This document shows positions 34,773-48,843 of a stretch of DNA of 64,000 nucleotides, one piece after another. The DNA is taken from the NCBI GenBank assembly GCA_947579665.1, contig OX388347.1, positions 41,982,943-42,046,942 of the forward strand, given 5' to 3'. Each line of letters opens with the position of its first letter. The first letter of the stretch is position 1. A model generated the notes under the pieces. The model was not told where the DNA came from. It worked only from the letters and a program-made list of their open reading frames with translations, and made no database searches. Made by a program: the position numbers and the translations under genes. This DNA comes from Sympetrum striolatum. Taxonomy: Eukaryota > Arthropoda > Insecta > Odonata > Libellulidae.

Positions 34773-37700
34773 TTTATAATATATTTTCAGTTAAATTTAT
34801 GTATTTATTTAAATTTCCAGACACAAGTTATTCCACCATAAAATTGAATGTGATTATCTGAATCTGAAAAATACTCTTCCTATTTAGAAATTGGAAATTC
34901 TTTTGATACTAGTTTAGGTAACTGAGGAGCTGGAAAAAGAAGAAGCAGCTAATCGAGATTATATTGAAATTTAGCGAGCTAAAGGTATCAATAAAAGGCA
35001 TGCTACTACATGCATGAGAAAATATGTTAAGCTTAATATCACCAGTATTTGTCAACATTTTAATGTATGTCTGAAATAAGATCGTTTCAATTTTTGCAGT
35101 GAAAATCATTAATTTGTCCCATGTCCAACGTTTGTCTGCAAGGACATCAATGTATAGGCTGCTTGGGTCCTCAAACCCTCACCATTTGCTAGCAGATGTT
35201 TTGAAGAGAGAATAGACTTATTCCGTATAATAAGGAGTAAGGTAGTTTGCCCTTAATTTCCTCAAAATCCATTTTCTGCATTAGCCTGGAAATCAACCTA
35301 GAAGATTTATTTCTATAGCAAATTAAATTCCCTTTAAAAGTCAAAATAACTGCGAAAATATATAGAATCGGAAATCCCGGCACATTTTATGCCCGATAAA
35401 CCGCGTTTAGTTCCCAATATAATTTATTAATTAAATTAGCTAAATTGTATACCTTTAAAATTCAGTTTGGTACATCCCTTCATTATTCCTCGTATTTAAT
35501 GCTAAATGAAGACTAAAATAAATATGTTCGCATTGTAAAATTTTCAAATAAACGCAATCTTCATTTCGACGATATAATCTCCTAATCAGAATTTTTGGAC
35601 AGATCTGAACTCGGAGATGCAAGTCTCCGTTTCCTTTTTACCCGTCTGATATAATCTTCACCCTTCTTTTATTATACATTTCTCATACAAGATGCCCAAT
35701 ATTACGTAAGGCCCATACTCCCATCGTAAAACTGAACGTAATCCCCCAATCTTTCTCTCCTTGGAAAAGTACCATCTTCTTCCTTCCACCCACAACCTCT
35801 TCAGATCGGCTCCACCTTAAAAATGAAAGCGCGTCATCTTTGAATGATGTCGCGAATCTGGAACCAATTCCATCCGCCGATTCGGATCGTGAAATTTTGA
35901 TGATGAGAATGCCCTTTATATCCGAGAATCAGATTATTTCGGTTCTGCGAGTCCTCTAGCAATGTTTTCCTTCGATTTCCAAACTATCGGAAAAGTCTTC
36001 AGCATGGCCGTGCGCAGCTATCTCGTTTTCGCTTCGACTGAGATAAGCAATTTTCTTATAAATAGAGTCCCAGACCCAAGAACTTTACGGAGAATTACAT
36101 CTCGATGTACCTCTTTCTCTCTCGAATCCGCTCAAGTCCTCGGAAATCTCTGTTGCGTTTAAGATACGGATCCAAAACTTTGTACGAACTAGAAATTGGG
36201 TTTTCATTTTTCCTTAATAAACCGAATGGGATAATTGGAAGAGGACTTCGGCTTTAACTCTGGGAAAGGTGAACTATTGCTAGATAAAGAGAAGGAAAGA
36301 CAATCCTTGCTCAAATGCGTAGTATGAAGTAAGATTCGGTATCTCATACGTTAGTTTAGTATTTTGCATTAACTTCAAACGTGAATTTTATTTAAATCTT
36401 TGAACAATAAAAATTGCTACTACAGTGACAATGTTATTTAACAAGTGATTGCATAATGGCTTGGAAAATAAGGTTAATATATCACGATGGATACTGGCTG
36501 AAATCCACCACTTAAAAAGTAAGAGTAACTAATAAATATAAACATCGTAGTATATCCAATAACTTTAATGAATATACCAAATCGCTTCACGCTGCATCAA
36601 ATGGAATTTTGTCGTAACCAGAAGTAAAAAAATGAAAAGTGCAATTGATAATTACCTAGCAATGTAATTTATAGTGGGGTAATTTACTAAGAAACGAATT
36701 ATATCTTATTGAATGGGGAATAAAAAGGCGTATGAACCTACCGAAGGGTTGAGCTCTCATGCAAGGATAAATTAGGACTTAAATAGCTGAATCCATAGAT
36801 TGAAGATAATGCATATTTTTTTATTTATTTTATTTTAAAAATTGGTATGGATCATAAAAATTTGGAACTATTTGAAGTAAACGGTATTTGTAATATTTTA
36901 TTTACGAAGCTTTCGTTTTCCAATTAATGCTTTTATTTGCCTTATAGGTATGGCATTTATTTTAACTTCTTATAGAATAGAGTATTTCCCTTTTTACAAA
37001 AGAATTCCTGTCAAACATTTACTATATTTTACCTTAAAATTGTAAAATATGGCTTTGACTAAGAAATATTGAAATGATGACGATAGTTAATAAGCTTTAT
37101 AATAAAAGGTTATTATATCAATTTTCTATCAATACATTTGGGAATAAATTCTCTATTTCTTAAAACGATGTTTTTTTATTAATTTCAAAGTATCGCAGTC
37201 AACGGTGAGATGTAACTAAAGTAGAAAAAAGTTGCCCAAATGGAAAAGAAAGTGCTACACCTCGCGCTTGAACCTTGAAATGAAAGCCTTAAGCATTTCC
37301 ATTGCGAGCTTATTCGCTCTTTGAATAGGCTTAAGAATAGCTGCTCTCAGGGCTTCCAGAACAAGGAAACTAAGGTGCATACTCTTCTATAAACGCACCA
37401 AACAATTTATCCTTATTCTCTAAAAGCATACTTTCGAAAATCTGTTTTACATTTTGACTTTCCTAAGCTACGAGTCTTTTTAGGTTCCGGCATCTCTCCG
37501 AATAATCTTTGTACATCCTCACTTTCACCGTGACTTTCACTTTCGAGATGACTTCCCACATCTTCATCTCCCTCTCTCGCGCTACATCATACACTCATCC
37601 TAAGTTCCTTATTCACTGAAACTCTCCTTTCATGCACTCTTCCTGTTAAGCGCGTACTATAAATGTTTATCCTCCCTACAAAAACAGCGCCACCATTCCT

Positions 37701-39451
37701 TTATTCATGAGTGGATCCGTATCGGAACAACCTCCTCCATTCTCTCACTTTTTGCACGATTTTACAGCCACACACCCATCTCTACGTTTTTATGGTATTT
37801 TTGGGTGCCAAATGTTACCAAGAATGTCTAACTATCCACAATTTTAGTTTTACATACGACGATAATTGAACATTTATTTAGATAACCTTTCACGCACAGA
37901 CTTCATCCACTCATATAAATCTCCATAATTTAAATCCCTTTCTACTAATATTTTTATTATAAATTATTTATGGAAAGTTACTTTCTTTTGGCAATCTTTC
38001 CTCTCCAAGAACTCTCTCTCTCCAATTTTTTTCGCAAAATGTCTGAGCCAGAAACGGCCTCGAGTTACAGTCGTTTTTCATCAGAGGGTCATAAAGCAGT
38101 CAGACGTCAGTATTTCATTTAACGAAAATGCATTATTAGGATAGCGTTATAAATATTTCAGCTGCTTTTATCAGCGATCTGTTTATTTGGTAGCAGGATG
38201 CGTGGTCTTTCTGTGTACAAGAAACACTGTACAAGTTACTTTTACATACATGCTGTGTAAGTACCTTTTCCACAAATATTTATATGCTTTTGCGGTAAGA
38301 AAACATTTGGAATTCAGTTCTGTAAGTTTCTACGGCGCTGATTTGCTGAGTTAATAATGTTAAATCGGTCTAGAGGTCACAAAATCATACTGAGTTATGA
38401 ATTTCTGTTTAGCTTTTATTATCAATTCTATTATTGATAATTTTAGCTATTAATATTAAACATAGATTAATGCGGTTTTTTGAATCAATTCTATATATTG
38501 TAAACATAAAAATGCAGCGTAAAAACATGCATTTATGCTACGTCTATTCATAAAATTTTATTTTACGTAGCGTCAGATTTTATAACTCCTGTATGAATTC
38601 TATTTTAAATTTATATAATTTTTCAATAGAGATGCTTTCTGGTAGAGATTTCTTGCATCAATTTTCCTCCATTTAGCACAAAATTAACTACCTGCACAAT
38701 GTACATGTATTTTTCATTAGTCATGATTTTTCTTCGAAGAGCTCAAAATGTGATCCTTGTCTGAGAATCTTGATTACAAATTACGAACTATTTTTTTCCC
38801 ATTTTAAGTTAAGAACTGGATGGGGTTAATTAGGAACAATAATAGGAATTGCGTTCTTAACAAATTAAAAATAAACAAGAAACACTACATTTCAAACGAA
38901 AAAGGTCCGCGGGAGTTATTTCGAAAATTAAAACTGAGAAAAGCCATTCAATATAAAAACCTAAAAAAGATGTGTAGCTTGGAGCTATGAAGTTTCTTGG
39001 AAGCCGGTCACTACAGAAATAACATTTCTCGGAAGAATGAATTCTCCCCTGAGACATTCTTCGATGTTCCGAGAAAGGAAACGCTCCCAGGAAGGTATAA
39101 ATTCTTAATTAGAAAGAAATCGACGAATATTTGAGTTGGAATTAATAGGGTTATAGACAGATCAATGGAACAGGAAGGATGTGGGAAATGCTGGAGTATA
39201 TTTTACGCTGACCTGTATTGGAAACGTGAAGGAAAATTTCTTTGACTTTTTCACTGGAGATATGAGAACTGGTAACGTAATCCAATGAAAATAATATGCA
39301 TCGAAATAAGTGTTATGGCAAATAACCTAAAGAAAATCGGCAATTTTATGATTTTATGGCTATTATTCTACAATAAAATACATATACACGTCTTTATTGG
39401 GCAAAACAGGGACTAAGAAGTCCTGTCTTCCCCTTGTATATACATAAAAAA

Positions 39452-39456
<5 letters not shown>
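34773..39456. other. No gene recognised
   Basis: AT-rich with pyrimidine-rich patches at about 35.6-35.85 kb and 37.4-37.8 kb. No domain-bearing ORF, SINE or LINE remnant seen. Confidence 0.5.

Positions 39457-39529
<73 letters not shown>
39457..39529. repeat. (AT)n microsatellite
   Basis: About 36 AT units with one interrupting C at 39488. It lies just upstream of a HINE copy. Confidence 0.95.
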
Positions 39530-39533
<4 letters not shown>

Positions 39534-39535
39534 GC

Positions 39536-39672
39536 TTTTTACTTTCTCCATATACGAAGTATAGAGAAAGTATTGTTTTCATGAAAAAATTCGACTTCGA
39601 GTTTTCAACGGAAATACGTGTTTTGGGGTCCCTAGAACACGTTTTGACCATTTTCGGAATGATGTCTGTGTT

Positions 39673-39718
<46 letters not shown>

Positions 39719-40282
39719 TGTATGTGTGTGTGTGTTTGTGGGCGCTCTTACGTGAAAACTATTGGTCGTATCATTACCAAACTTCGTATGTAGTACTGTG
39801 GTGTGTGCTGTCAGAGTTGATTAGTTTTTGGAGTAAATCGGTTGACCGGAAGTCGAGCTTCATTCATTAAAGCTCATTTCCGGTTTTCAATATTTCTCCA
39901 TAAATATGATATATACGTGTGTTGTATTACTCATAAAAGATTTAGATAATAAAATTTACTATAACTTTTGTATTTAACATATTTTTGTATCACCGGTTGT
40001 TTAGGAGTTATTCGTGAAATACTGATAAACCGGAAGTTGCTGATTATGTACTTTGTGGGCGCTCTGGGCTCTATGGGCGAAATGCCAATTTCATCATTTT
40101 TCATCTATTATGTCCTGTAAAACATTATTTATAATGTTTGTAACGTAAAAGATAATAATATATAAATAAATCACTCATCTTCCAAGTTTAGATGGAATAT
40201 AGAGTTCGAAATTACTGTCGTAGGTAAATATCTACATCTAATGTATATGGAGTAAGTCATGTGCTGGCCACATCAGATTTTT
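39536..40282 (+). mobile_element. HINE/DINE-1-like Helentron element, third copy
   Basis: It shares nearly base-for-base the left end TTTTTACTTTCTCCATATAC, the GTCTGTGTTTATGTGTG microsatellite (a long (GT)n at 39675-39740) and the right end GTGCTGGCCACATCAGATTT with the copy at 32543. GTGGGCGCTC occurs twice, at 39738 and 40055, exactly 317 bp apart. The subterminal repeat next to the right end is degenerate (GTATATGGAGTAAGTC). Long open frames here are low-complexity translations of the AT and GT runs. Confidence 0.68.
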
Positions 40283-41906
40283 AACAATTGCTATGGAGAT
40301 CGTGGCCGTGTCGAATGAAAGAATGGTTTTGTGGAGCAAATTAAACAAACTGAATTCAAATCACAGAAATACATTTCTGCCTCATGAAAACATCCGCAAA
40401 GGTAAGGGGAGTGTGAAAAACCTGCAAAATATGTAGGGAAGGTTGAAAGAGAGAAATAGATCACAAATCAAAAGAAAATGAAATTTTCATAAGGTACATA
40501 CAGATAAAATAAATAGCAGAACAAAAATGTGCTTTGTAGTAGAATGTTGAATATAAATTTATTTTCTTAGCAGCGTATGAACATCAGATTCACAGTTAGT
40601 TGTATATATAGTTCAACTCTGTTGCCTATTAGAAATAAACATAACAAGTAATGAAATCATAAGCTAAAAATTAGGTTGTAAATTCGTTTGATACGAACTT
40701 CATAGCTATTGGTTATCTTACAGCTATAGTATCTAAACTGAGATGTAACCTGAGAGTTGAGTAGGCTTCCTCTGCCCATATTCATAGACATAAGATAATC
40801 GTGTCATTTGTCTCTAATATAAGAATAAGAATTGTGTTTTATTAATTTGAGCTAAGTCTTCCTTAGGAATATTATCTCACCCAATTAGCTTTCATGGAAT
40901 TACCGATAAATATCTTATTCATTAGTCTAAGCACAATGTTTGCTTTGAGAAGTGGGTTCCGGTGGAGTTCTTCGATTCAGTTGTTTATGCAGATCAAATT
41001 ACCATTGATTTTGGCTGATATCTCTGTTAAAGGAGATGTGCTGCTCTATTCGAGGAAGCTTTCCGTAAATATTTATCCGAGTAAATATTGATCCGAATTA
41101 ACGATATTTGTGTCGGAAAAGATAAACATATCAACGTGTTTATCTTTAGTCTTCCTTTTCTAATGAAGATGAATATACCCTACTTTAGTTATCTTCGTTA
41201 TTCCGCTACATTCGTATTTTTATGTTTTTTATTTTCGTTTCATTTTGTTGCAATTAATCCCTTTCTAAAGTTATTTATCCGTCAGTATATAACCAATCTT
41301 CTTCTGCGCTGTTTTTTTCATAACATGATTTCTCTATCCAACAACAGCAAAACCTCACCATAAGTTTTTCTGTTCTTTCTATTCCATTTGACTACTCTAT
41401 GCTTAACCGGCATCTCAAAGGTTATCAAAATTTTATTCTTTCATTCGTTTCAAGAAACGGTGCTAACCAAACGAGTTAACTGTTTGGAATGATCAGTATT
41501 ACATCCGTCCATTTCCGCTGTTGATATTGTTTATTTTGGTGAGTGTATTATTCGTATGAAGGGATGAATAACAGGAAATTGCAATAAAATACCTTAACTA
41601 AGAACAAACTATATTTATTTGATATATTACTTTCCAAATATTTTTAAATCCAATTTGAAAGAGGCTGAATTACGTTTTTAATACATCAATTTGGGAGAAT
41701 TGCTTATGTCATGCGTTTGCAGAAATGTTTAAGTAAGATTTTGCGTATACATTACGGCTAATATGAATAGAGCAGTCTTCAATTCGTCATTTGAGAGTTT
41801 AGAACGAGGCAGATGTTCGGTTCTTTCTATACATTTAAGCAATAATTATCTCAAACAACGAGGATAAATTTGTTATATCAACAATGAAAATATCACAGAC
41901 ACTTTG
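40283..41906. other. AT-rich DNA, no gene recognised
   Basis: Short plus-strand frames (40894-41091, 41088-41363) are Leu/Phe/Ile-rich, as expected from AT-rich sequence, and show no domain. Confidence 0.5.
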
Positions 41907-42030
41907 GGCTCTCGGATAGCCAAGTTGACTTTGGTGAAAGCGCCTGGTTCGATTCTCGGTGGAAGCCCATGTAAAAAATGACTTCCGTTGTCGAAGTACT
42001 TAAGGAGAGTACTACTACTATTACTATCCG
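41907..42030 (+). mobile_element. tRNA-derived SINE
   Basis: Box-A-like GGATAGCCAAGTTGAC (41914-41929) is followed by box B CTGGTTCGATTCTCGG (41944-41959), then a short body and a simple tail, TACTACTACTATTACTA, near 42010. It is monomeric, unlike the inverted dimers. ATAGCCAAGT links it to the minus-strand copy at 17500. Ends are approximate because no target-site duplication was seen. Confidence 0.62.
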
Positions 42031-44317
42031 TCATTTTACAATTAAGATCTTACCTAATTCCGAAAGGAGAAACATTGTATTATAAAAAAATTCAATAAAA
42101 TGACACTTTCTTATTGAGGTATTTTACTCCAGGTGAAGCCATTAGAGGTATTGCCTAAATTGTTAATAGCTTTAAAATGGTCATTCAAGATTTCAGCATT
42201 GAAAGTTATTGAGTTGAACTTGGATGGAGAATAATATTTGAATTTTATTAATAACATGGCATACTAATTACGACAATTTAGTTAGAGTTTTACATCTTAA
42301 TACATAAAAGTTATACATAATTATGATATCTGTATCCTTGATTTTAGCCAGGAATCTTTGTATCATTTCATACAAAATTACATTGCCAAAATTATGAAAT
42401 ACATCGTCAATTTTTCTTTGTTATAAAATGGAACTGTCACCATTTCCAATGGATCGCATTCATGGAGTGAGAGAATTGAAAGCAAACAGCTTTTTATGAT
42501 ATTTATAACTCTACAAATTTGCATATAATATGCAATTTTCCCTTTCACCATATTGCTTTCCCTGTCAACAGGAGCATATATTTTCCGATCGGATATATTC
42601 ATTAAATTTTAATAAGTGAGTGCATGAAATTTATGCGTGGTTCATCACGAAACCTGTTGGTTTTAAACTCGTTACGAGTTTATTATGAGCTCATATCACA
42701 AAATTGTCCGTTGAAATTGACTGAAATAGCACGTTATGTTTTCTTTATCTGCAATTTGTTTGTTAAATTTCGAATCGTAGGGGAATTATACATCAATGTT
42801 TAATATGATATTGGGTGTAAAATGTTGAAATATAAAAATAAAGTATGCACTTTTAATTTTAATTTATATTATATATGAGAACAAAATAGCTTATGATAGT
42901 AACGTAATAATTTAACATATAATAAATTTAGCGAAACCATGAAAGTCATCCAGAAACTAATATGGTCAGTAATATTTTCACTGAGATTTATGCTTAAATT
43001 GGAGAAACTGATAAGACGTTAGGAAGAGTGTTGTTAAGTAGCAAAAATGAAGAAGGCAAGTCCGACAATTACACTATAAATGAAGAGAAAAAGCTCAAAT
43101 TAAGCTATCCTTATAAATTTTCCATTCTTGGACAGTTTTACAAAAAAAATCATTCCTGTTGTTATACGGTTACTGTATAATATTCCCTGTCTAAAAAATT
43201 GAGGTTTCATATATAATACGTAATTTAATTGAAAAACTTGTTCTCATTTCTGTAATTTTGCAATAATAATATTCTCTCCCTACAGATATTGGCTTTATTG
43301 GAGACATTTTTGTGAGGGTAAATTGAAAAATAGAATCCAAACTTGAATCATCATGGCCTGTTTTATATTAAGCTTTATAGCAAAGAAGACTTTCTGATAA
43401 AATTCAATTTCAAGTCAACCTTGCGATAATATATTATTCATTCATCAAATAGTTATTAATTAAATAAAGTTTGATTTTGACAAATTAAATGTTTGATTAA
43501 TATCGGGAAATCAAGGTAAAAAATGCATTCTTTGGTGAAATATGTATGTTATTTTAATTAGATCCTCCGGGGAATTACTAACTAAATTAATGAACGGATT
43601 CTTGGTCAGCGTAATTGGGAAAAATATTACGATTTGGATCAATATTTACATTACTGCCAAAAACGTTGGCCGTTGCATTCTATTTTTCATAGCGTTTTAT
43701 TCTCAGTTTTACTCCATATCTCCGCGTCGTAAATTTGGATTAGCACACTTTCTGGAAAGAAGACCACAAAAGATTTTAGACACAATAATATAAATTGGAT
43801 TAAATCTTAATATTAATTACCTTGACATGATATTACTTAATGAAATAAAAAATATCGATCGTGTACATCAATGTAATTACTCACAAAGGAAATTGCATTT
43901 ATGCAACCGACTCCAAATTAGAATAAATTCAATTTATTAATTAATTCGGCCTTCACTTAGTGGAACGTGCAGTTTATTTTATCTTATGTGTTTATCCTAT
44001 GTCTCTCATAGAAGATTTAACGAAGGTGGGATGGATATTTTTAATACAAAATAAACAGTAATACTTTTGTTGTGTTGCACATTTTTATGGGAGACCTCGG
44101 ATAAAGAATAAAGATTGTAATGATACTATGATACGTTTCATATTATTGTAAGAAATTGACGTTTTTGATGTTAAATCGTAATTATTACAAAGATCTTTCA
44201 GAATACAGGCAAATTTGAATGTACACATTATATATTTTTGCTCAGAGAAGTAAGATGACGTATCATTAACCCAGTAATTGCTGATGATTTTTTCCAATTT
44301 TACATACTTTATATTAT
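42031..44317. other. AT-rich DNA, no gene recognised
   Basis: No recognised ORF, repeat or RNA gene. Confidence 0.5.
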
Positions 44318-44460
44318 TTATTTATTCTTAAGGACTGCAAAGAAGCAGCTGGCTACGTTCTAGTATTTTTTGTGGGGTGAGAGAAACATAAAATACCCTG
44401 CCTGGGATTCATCCTAGTCGGGGGGAAAACCCCCCAAAACTTCCCGAATGCAATATGTCT
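44318..44460 (-). repeat. Possible old SINE/LINE 3' fragment, minus strand
   Basis: On the minus strand this reads through GGATGAATCCCAGG (weakly box-B-like) to AAGAATAAATAAATAATA, which resembles an A-rich element tail. A G6-AAAA-C6 hairpin sits at about 44419-44434. The composition differs from the AT-rich flanks. The call is tentative. Confidence 0.25.
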
Positions 44461-47400
44461 GACAATCACATAACAAGTTACAAAATTACTAGATGCACAA
44501 AAATATTTCAAAAATTACCTCAATATTACATACGATTATATTATAACATGATTAATTAATATGAATTATTTAATTACATTTGAATTATTCCTTTTCAATA
44601 AATTTATTTTATGTTTTCTTCCTGCCATTCCTTGTTCTTAACTTTGATTGTAAAATAATATTCAATTTTAAACCCTTGCTCATACATATCTAAACCCATC
44701 CTTAGGAGGGTCACCACAACATAGTTTAACAATGCATAGCAGTTGAAGGGTTAATCGTTAATACGTATGCTGTAAATGAAACATAATCGATTTTATCTGT
44801 TTCAATCTATCAGGTACTTATGAGGAAGCAACGATTAAATATAATGAAATATTTATTCCATTACCAAAGATATCATGCAACGCCATAGAATGACCGAGAT
44901 CCGAATAGTAAGTTCATCTGATGCTGCCATAATGATGACTCAGCTGATGGAGATTCAACCTTGAGGGCACTCTATTGGTTGCTGACGAGGATCCTTAGGA
45001 GGGAAAAGGTTCATGTCAACTGTCCTCGCTAAAGAAAGGTTTCGAACGGCAGGATGGGGATTTTGCAGGTCATTCCTCAAAGGCTCGGGTCATTCATCCT
45101 GATTTCCGGCCGTTCCGAGTTCCATAAACCTTCCGCTGAGCCAATAGTTCGTGTGCGACAGAATCATCCCCTGCGGAGACGGATTATGGGAAAACTGTTC
45201 CATTCTTTGGCACTCTGCTGCCACTTACATCTTGTTTGGAAAGTTTTTTTATTTCCTTATCTCTTGCTGCCAAACAAATAGTTATAAATACGACTGGGGT
45301 GTAAAATAGGGTTTGGCAAAAATGTCTCCTTTAGGAGGATAAGTCAAAACTTATGGACTTATGAGACAATAGTAGATAATATTTTTTTTTGGAGATGACA
45401 TACCTCAAGGAAATTTTGAGGAAAATTGGTGGCTAAATTTTAACTACAGGGATAAAGCTAATTTATTTCATATTATTAGTTTCTACTCTGAGAATATTGC
45501 TGCGTTATTTTGAGATCGCTACAGTGTGTTGGTTAGAGATTTAATGTTAAATTATCAAACTTAAGTCATTTTTCATTCTTTTAATATGAAACTATTTAAC
45601 AACGACAACATTGAAATGTTCTTAGATGTAACTTTCAGTTGGAAAAGTAAATACGAAAACCCTCTATATGATTAATTAATACGCTAATTTATTTATAGAA
45701 CATTGTCTGAAATTGGGAGATATTAATTATTTTCCTATAAATTTGTCAATAGTATAGTTTTATTTACAAGCAATGATAAGAAATGGAGTTATGAAATAAA
45801 AGTATGCCTATGTATAGATCAATTATTTCATATAGCCTGTCAAATTTATCAAAATTATAGTTATATCTTTCGTATGGTACGGCCACAAAGGAAACCCCGT
45901 ACGAAAACATTTTGCAAATGCAATCATATTAGCCTGAATAATGAAAAAAATACTTCGATGGGCAAAATAAGCAACTATTGTGGTGCATTTCATTTCCCGG
46001 AAGACACTCTTTGTGTATCGATCAACTTTTTCATAAGGAAGTTTGTCCTGGAGGTAATTTAATCATTTCTCAGAATTTCTTTCATGTTTGATTACGGGGA
46101 GCTTCTTTTTCGTATCTCATACAGGACTCACGAAGTAGTCAACGAATGAGAGTTAATGACAGGCTTGTTTGCCTGGAAACTAATGCGTTTCTCCGAGAAG
46201 AAATAAGGAAATAAATGAAAAAATTTTGTCGGACGACACTAACTCGAAGAAAGACGGAAGAGCATTTTCTTAATAACTTTGTATCTTAATGCATACAATA
46301 TTGGATGTCTGGCGTTGTGACTCTCTCTTGTGTACCACTAGTTAAAAAATGATGAACGTCGAGATTAAAGAAAATGAATTGCTTATATGAGGTCATTTCG
46401 AATGGCAAAAATCTTCGCGGAGCATCACTACGAATTGTTGGCCCGCCTGAATATCTTTCAGGTGTAAGAAGTCTCAGGTTATTGCGTAATGATCTCCTTT
46501 TAGAGCAAATTGCTTAATTTTTAACAAAGACACTGACATACTTCTGTGGATTTTAAGCTGGCACTATGGGAAAACTTAAAACCTTAGTAGCATTGAAAAA
46601 GGTTCTGTAATTTATAACATGGGGTCAATATAATCTCATAATTCTCTTTTAAAACCCTTTAGATTGAAAAATCAGTTAGTTTAATTTATCATAGCTCATA
46701 AATGAGATATTTGAGCAAAACAAATATAGCTTCTATTATCATATTTAAATAATACGATCCCAAATACACAAAGCAACGTAATTTATCGTGGTTTTATTCC
46801 TACACAATGATAAATTACTGCTTATGCTAATTATAATTTTAAATGTGTCATAAAGATCGAATTTTTACATCAGAAAAATGTTTTTTTTTTTTTAATCCAC
46901 GGAGGTTGCCGAGAAAGGTGGAAATTGAGCTTCATAATGTAACACATATTATCTCCGAATAAACTTCCTGTGAAAAAGTATAAATCTTTTGTCCTTAAGT
47001 AAATATATTTTGTAAATGTGGTAGCTCTGCAAGGAATATTTGAAAGATATTAGAGATCCTTTTCCTTATTTGAGAATTAAGGCTTTTATATGTTTAAACA
47101 CAGCAGAATAGTCATATTTTGAAACATATTCGACGATATGTTAGAAATATCTGTCAAAACCTATGTTTCGGAAATTTTCTTATCTAAGTTGGTATGCTTG
47201 AAATTTTTTCCTTTTTGCTACTCACTAATCAATCACTTCATGTCCGGGCTCTTCAAAATTATTAAAAAGTTAATTGGAAATTATTTTTGTAAATTTGGTT
47301 GCATTGCTAAAATTTCATACTTTTTATTAATTATAATTGACGGAATTCTTGGATCATCACTATGCAGAAAATATCTTTACAGCATAAAATTTTGCTTGAA

Positions 47401-48734
47401 AAATCTTAACTAGTTTGTTGTATCGAAGAAAATGCATCGCCTGGGGTCATTTTTATTCCACGCGACTAACTAAGGGTTGGAGGCGATATACCAAAGGGTT
47501 GGAGGCGATACCAAATAACTGATAACAAAAAAATATATTTCTCCCTTATCGCTAGCCCTAAAGATATTGGAGTATTATGACGTCAAAGCTAATTTAAACA
47601 CGAGCGTTTTATCTCGTTACGTATTTCAGGTAATTTAGGGAGAGATTTCGTCGGACTCGGCAGAAATTTTTGGAACTGATACGAAGTCACCGGTGAAGTT
47701 TTGTCCTGAATCACATAAACGTTGAAAGCACTCTTGAAATAAATGCTTCTGAGTTATCTTATAAAGCAGCCTCCGCTTTATTTCTGTTGATATTGAATGG
47801 GTTCTACGGCGTCACAGTGACATTTAAATCGGTTGGACGATTTAGATAACAACGCGCTAAAGGATGACCGAATAAAACCTTGTTGTATGACAAAGGTTAT
47901 CTACTTTTCTATTTTTTGATGGCTTTATAAATTATACTGAAGTAACTGAGATAATGTGATAAACTTTGAAATGAAAACAGTCACTGAAAATACAACGAGA
48001 TAATTATCTCTTTGTTTACACTTCAGTTTTTGTATTTATTTCTCATAGTTACAATTTAGGCACAGACACGTTTCCTGAAATTAATATACCTTTATGAATA
48101 AAAGATACATGATATTTGCTCCAACGAAATCTTTTGTCTTTCTTCTGAACCAAAAATGTTCATATTCCATTTATTTTCATAATTGTGACATTTTTTATCA
48201 ATATACCGTGCAAAATAAGCTTTATACCAAACGATATATGTCAAGTTTTCATGATGTATATCTAAAATCTCGGAAATTAAGACAGAGATAGGCTAAAAAA
48301 TAAAACCATCGACATATGAAAACGTTAGTGTGTAAATATATCTATTTATGAGAACGATGTTGTTAAATTGGTTACTTTGCCTAAAAATTTTGTCCGTGAA
48401 TGCAGTTTGATTTTTGTAGTAATTAATGACATTGGAATTCTTTTCCAGTAAAAAATTTGAAAAATTGATATTTTTAATTTTTATCGATTTCTTTTTAAAG
48501 CTTGTTGCTTAGATGTTAAATATGGGTGTGCAAAAACATAATATTTTTCAGAATTTCACCGGGTATTAGGCGCTAATTGATTATATATGTATGCCATATG
48601 TAATTTGAAGTGGATAATTTAAAAATTACCATCATTCACCATCTACCTACAGTCACGAAAGTTAGTGAGTTAAATTATTTGATGATAAAGTTTGGGTATA
48701 GTTAATTACCTACTACTTGCAGGAATCATATAAT
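44461..48734. other. No gene recognised; small tandem repeat at 47.47 kb
   Basis: A GC-richer patch at about 44990-45260 is open for 75 codons (45054-45281), with no family recognised. A 20-22-bp sequence, GGGTTGGAGGCGATA(TA)CC, is repeated twice at 47474-47513. A T run is at about 46881-46893. Otherwise AT-rich. Confidence 0.45.
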
Positions 48735-48746
48735 GATAATCTCCAA

Positions 48747-48831
48747 TCCAAAGGAAAAACGTTGGGAAAAATCCTTGGGATTTTTCCTGGGTGCACCCCC
48801 TTATGTGCAAAGTACCTCAAACCTTTCCTTG
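48747..48831 (+). mobile_element. Minimal 85-bp relative of the inverted SINE dimer
   Basis: It joins the left end of the dimer (TCCAAAGGAAAAACG, as at 20434) to the right-end tail (TTTTTCCTGGGTGCAC, TTATGTGCAAAGTACCT, CCTTTCCTTG). Both tRNA-like heads are missing. GGAAAAATCC-TTG-GGATTTTTCC forms a 10-bp hairpin at the junction. A perfect 12-bp direct repeat, GATAATCTCCAA, flanks it at 48735-48746 and 48832-48843, so it is a complete insertion and not a random fragment. Confidence 0.65.
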
Positions 48832-48843
48832 GATAATCTCCAA

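Noticed and set aside
39363..39870. ORFs with Tyr-Ile and Cys-Val runs
   Set aside because: They are translations of (AT)n and (GT)n microsatellites at and inside a HINE element.
47474..47513. Two-copy GGGTTGGAGGCGATA repeat as a regulatory site
   Set aside because: Only two copies differing by a TA insertion; simple local duplication is enough.
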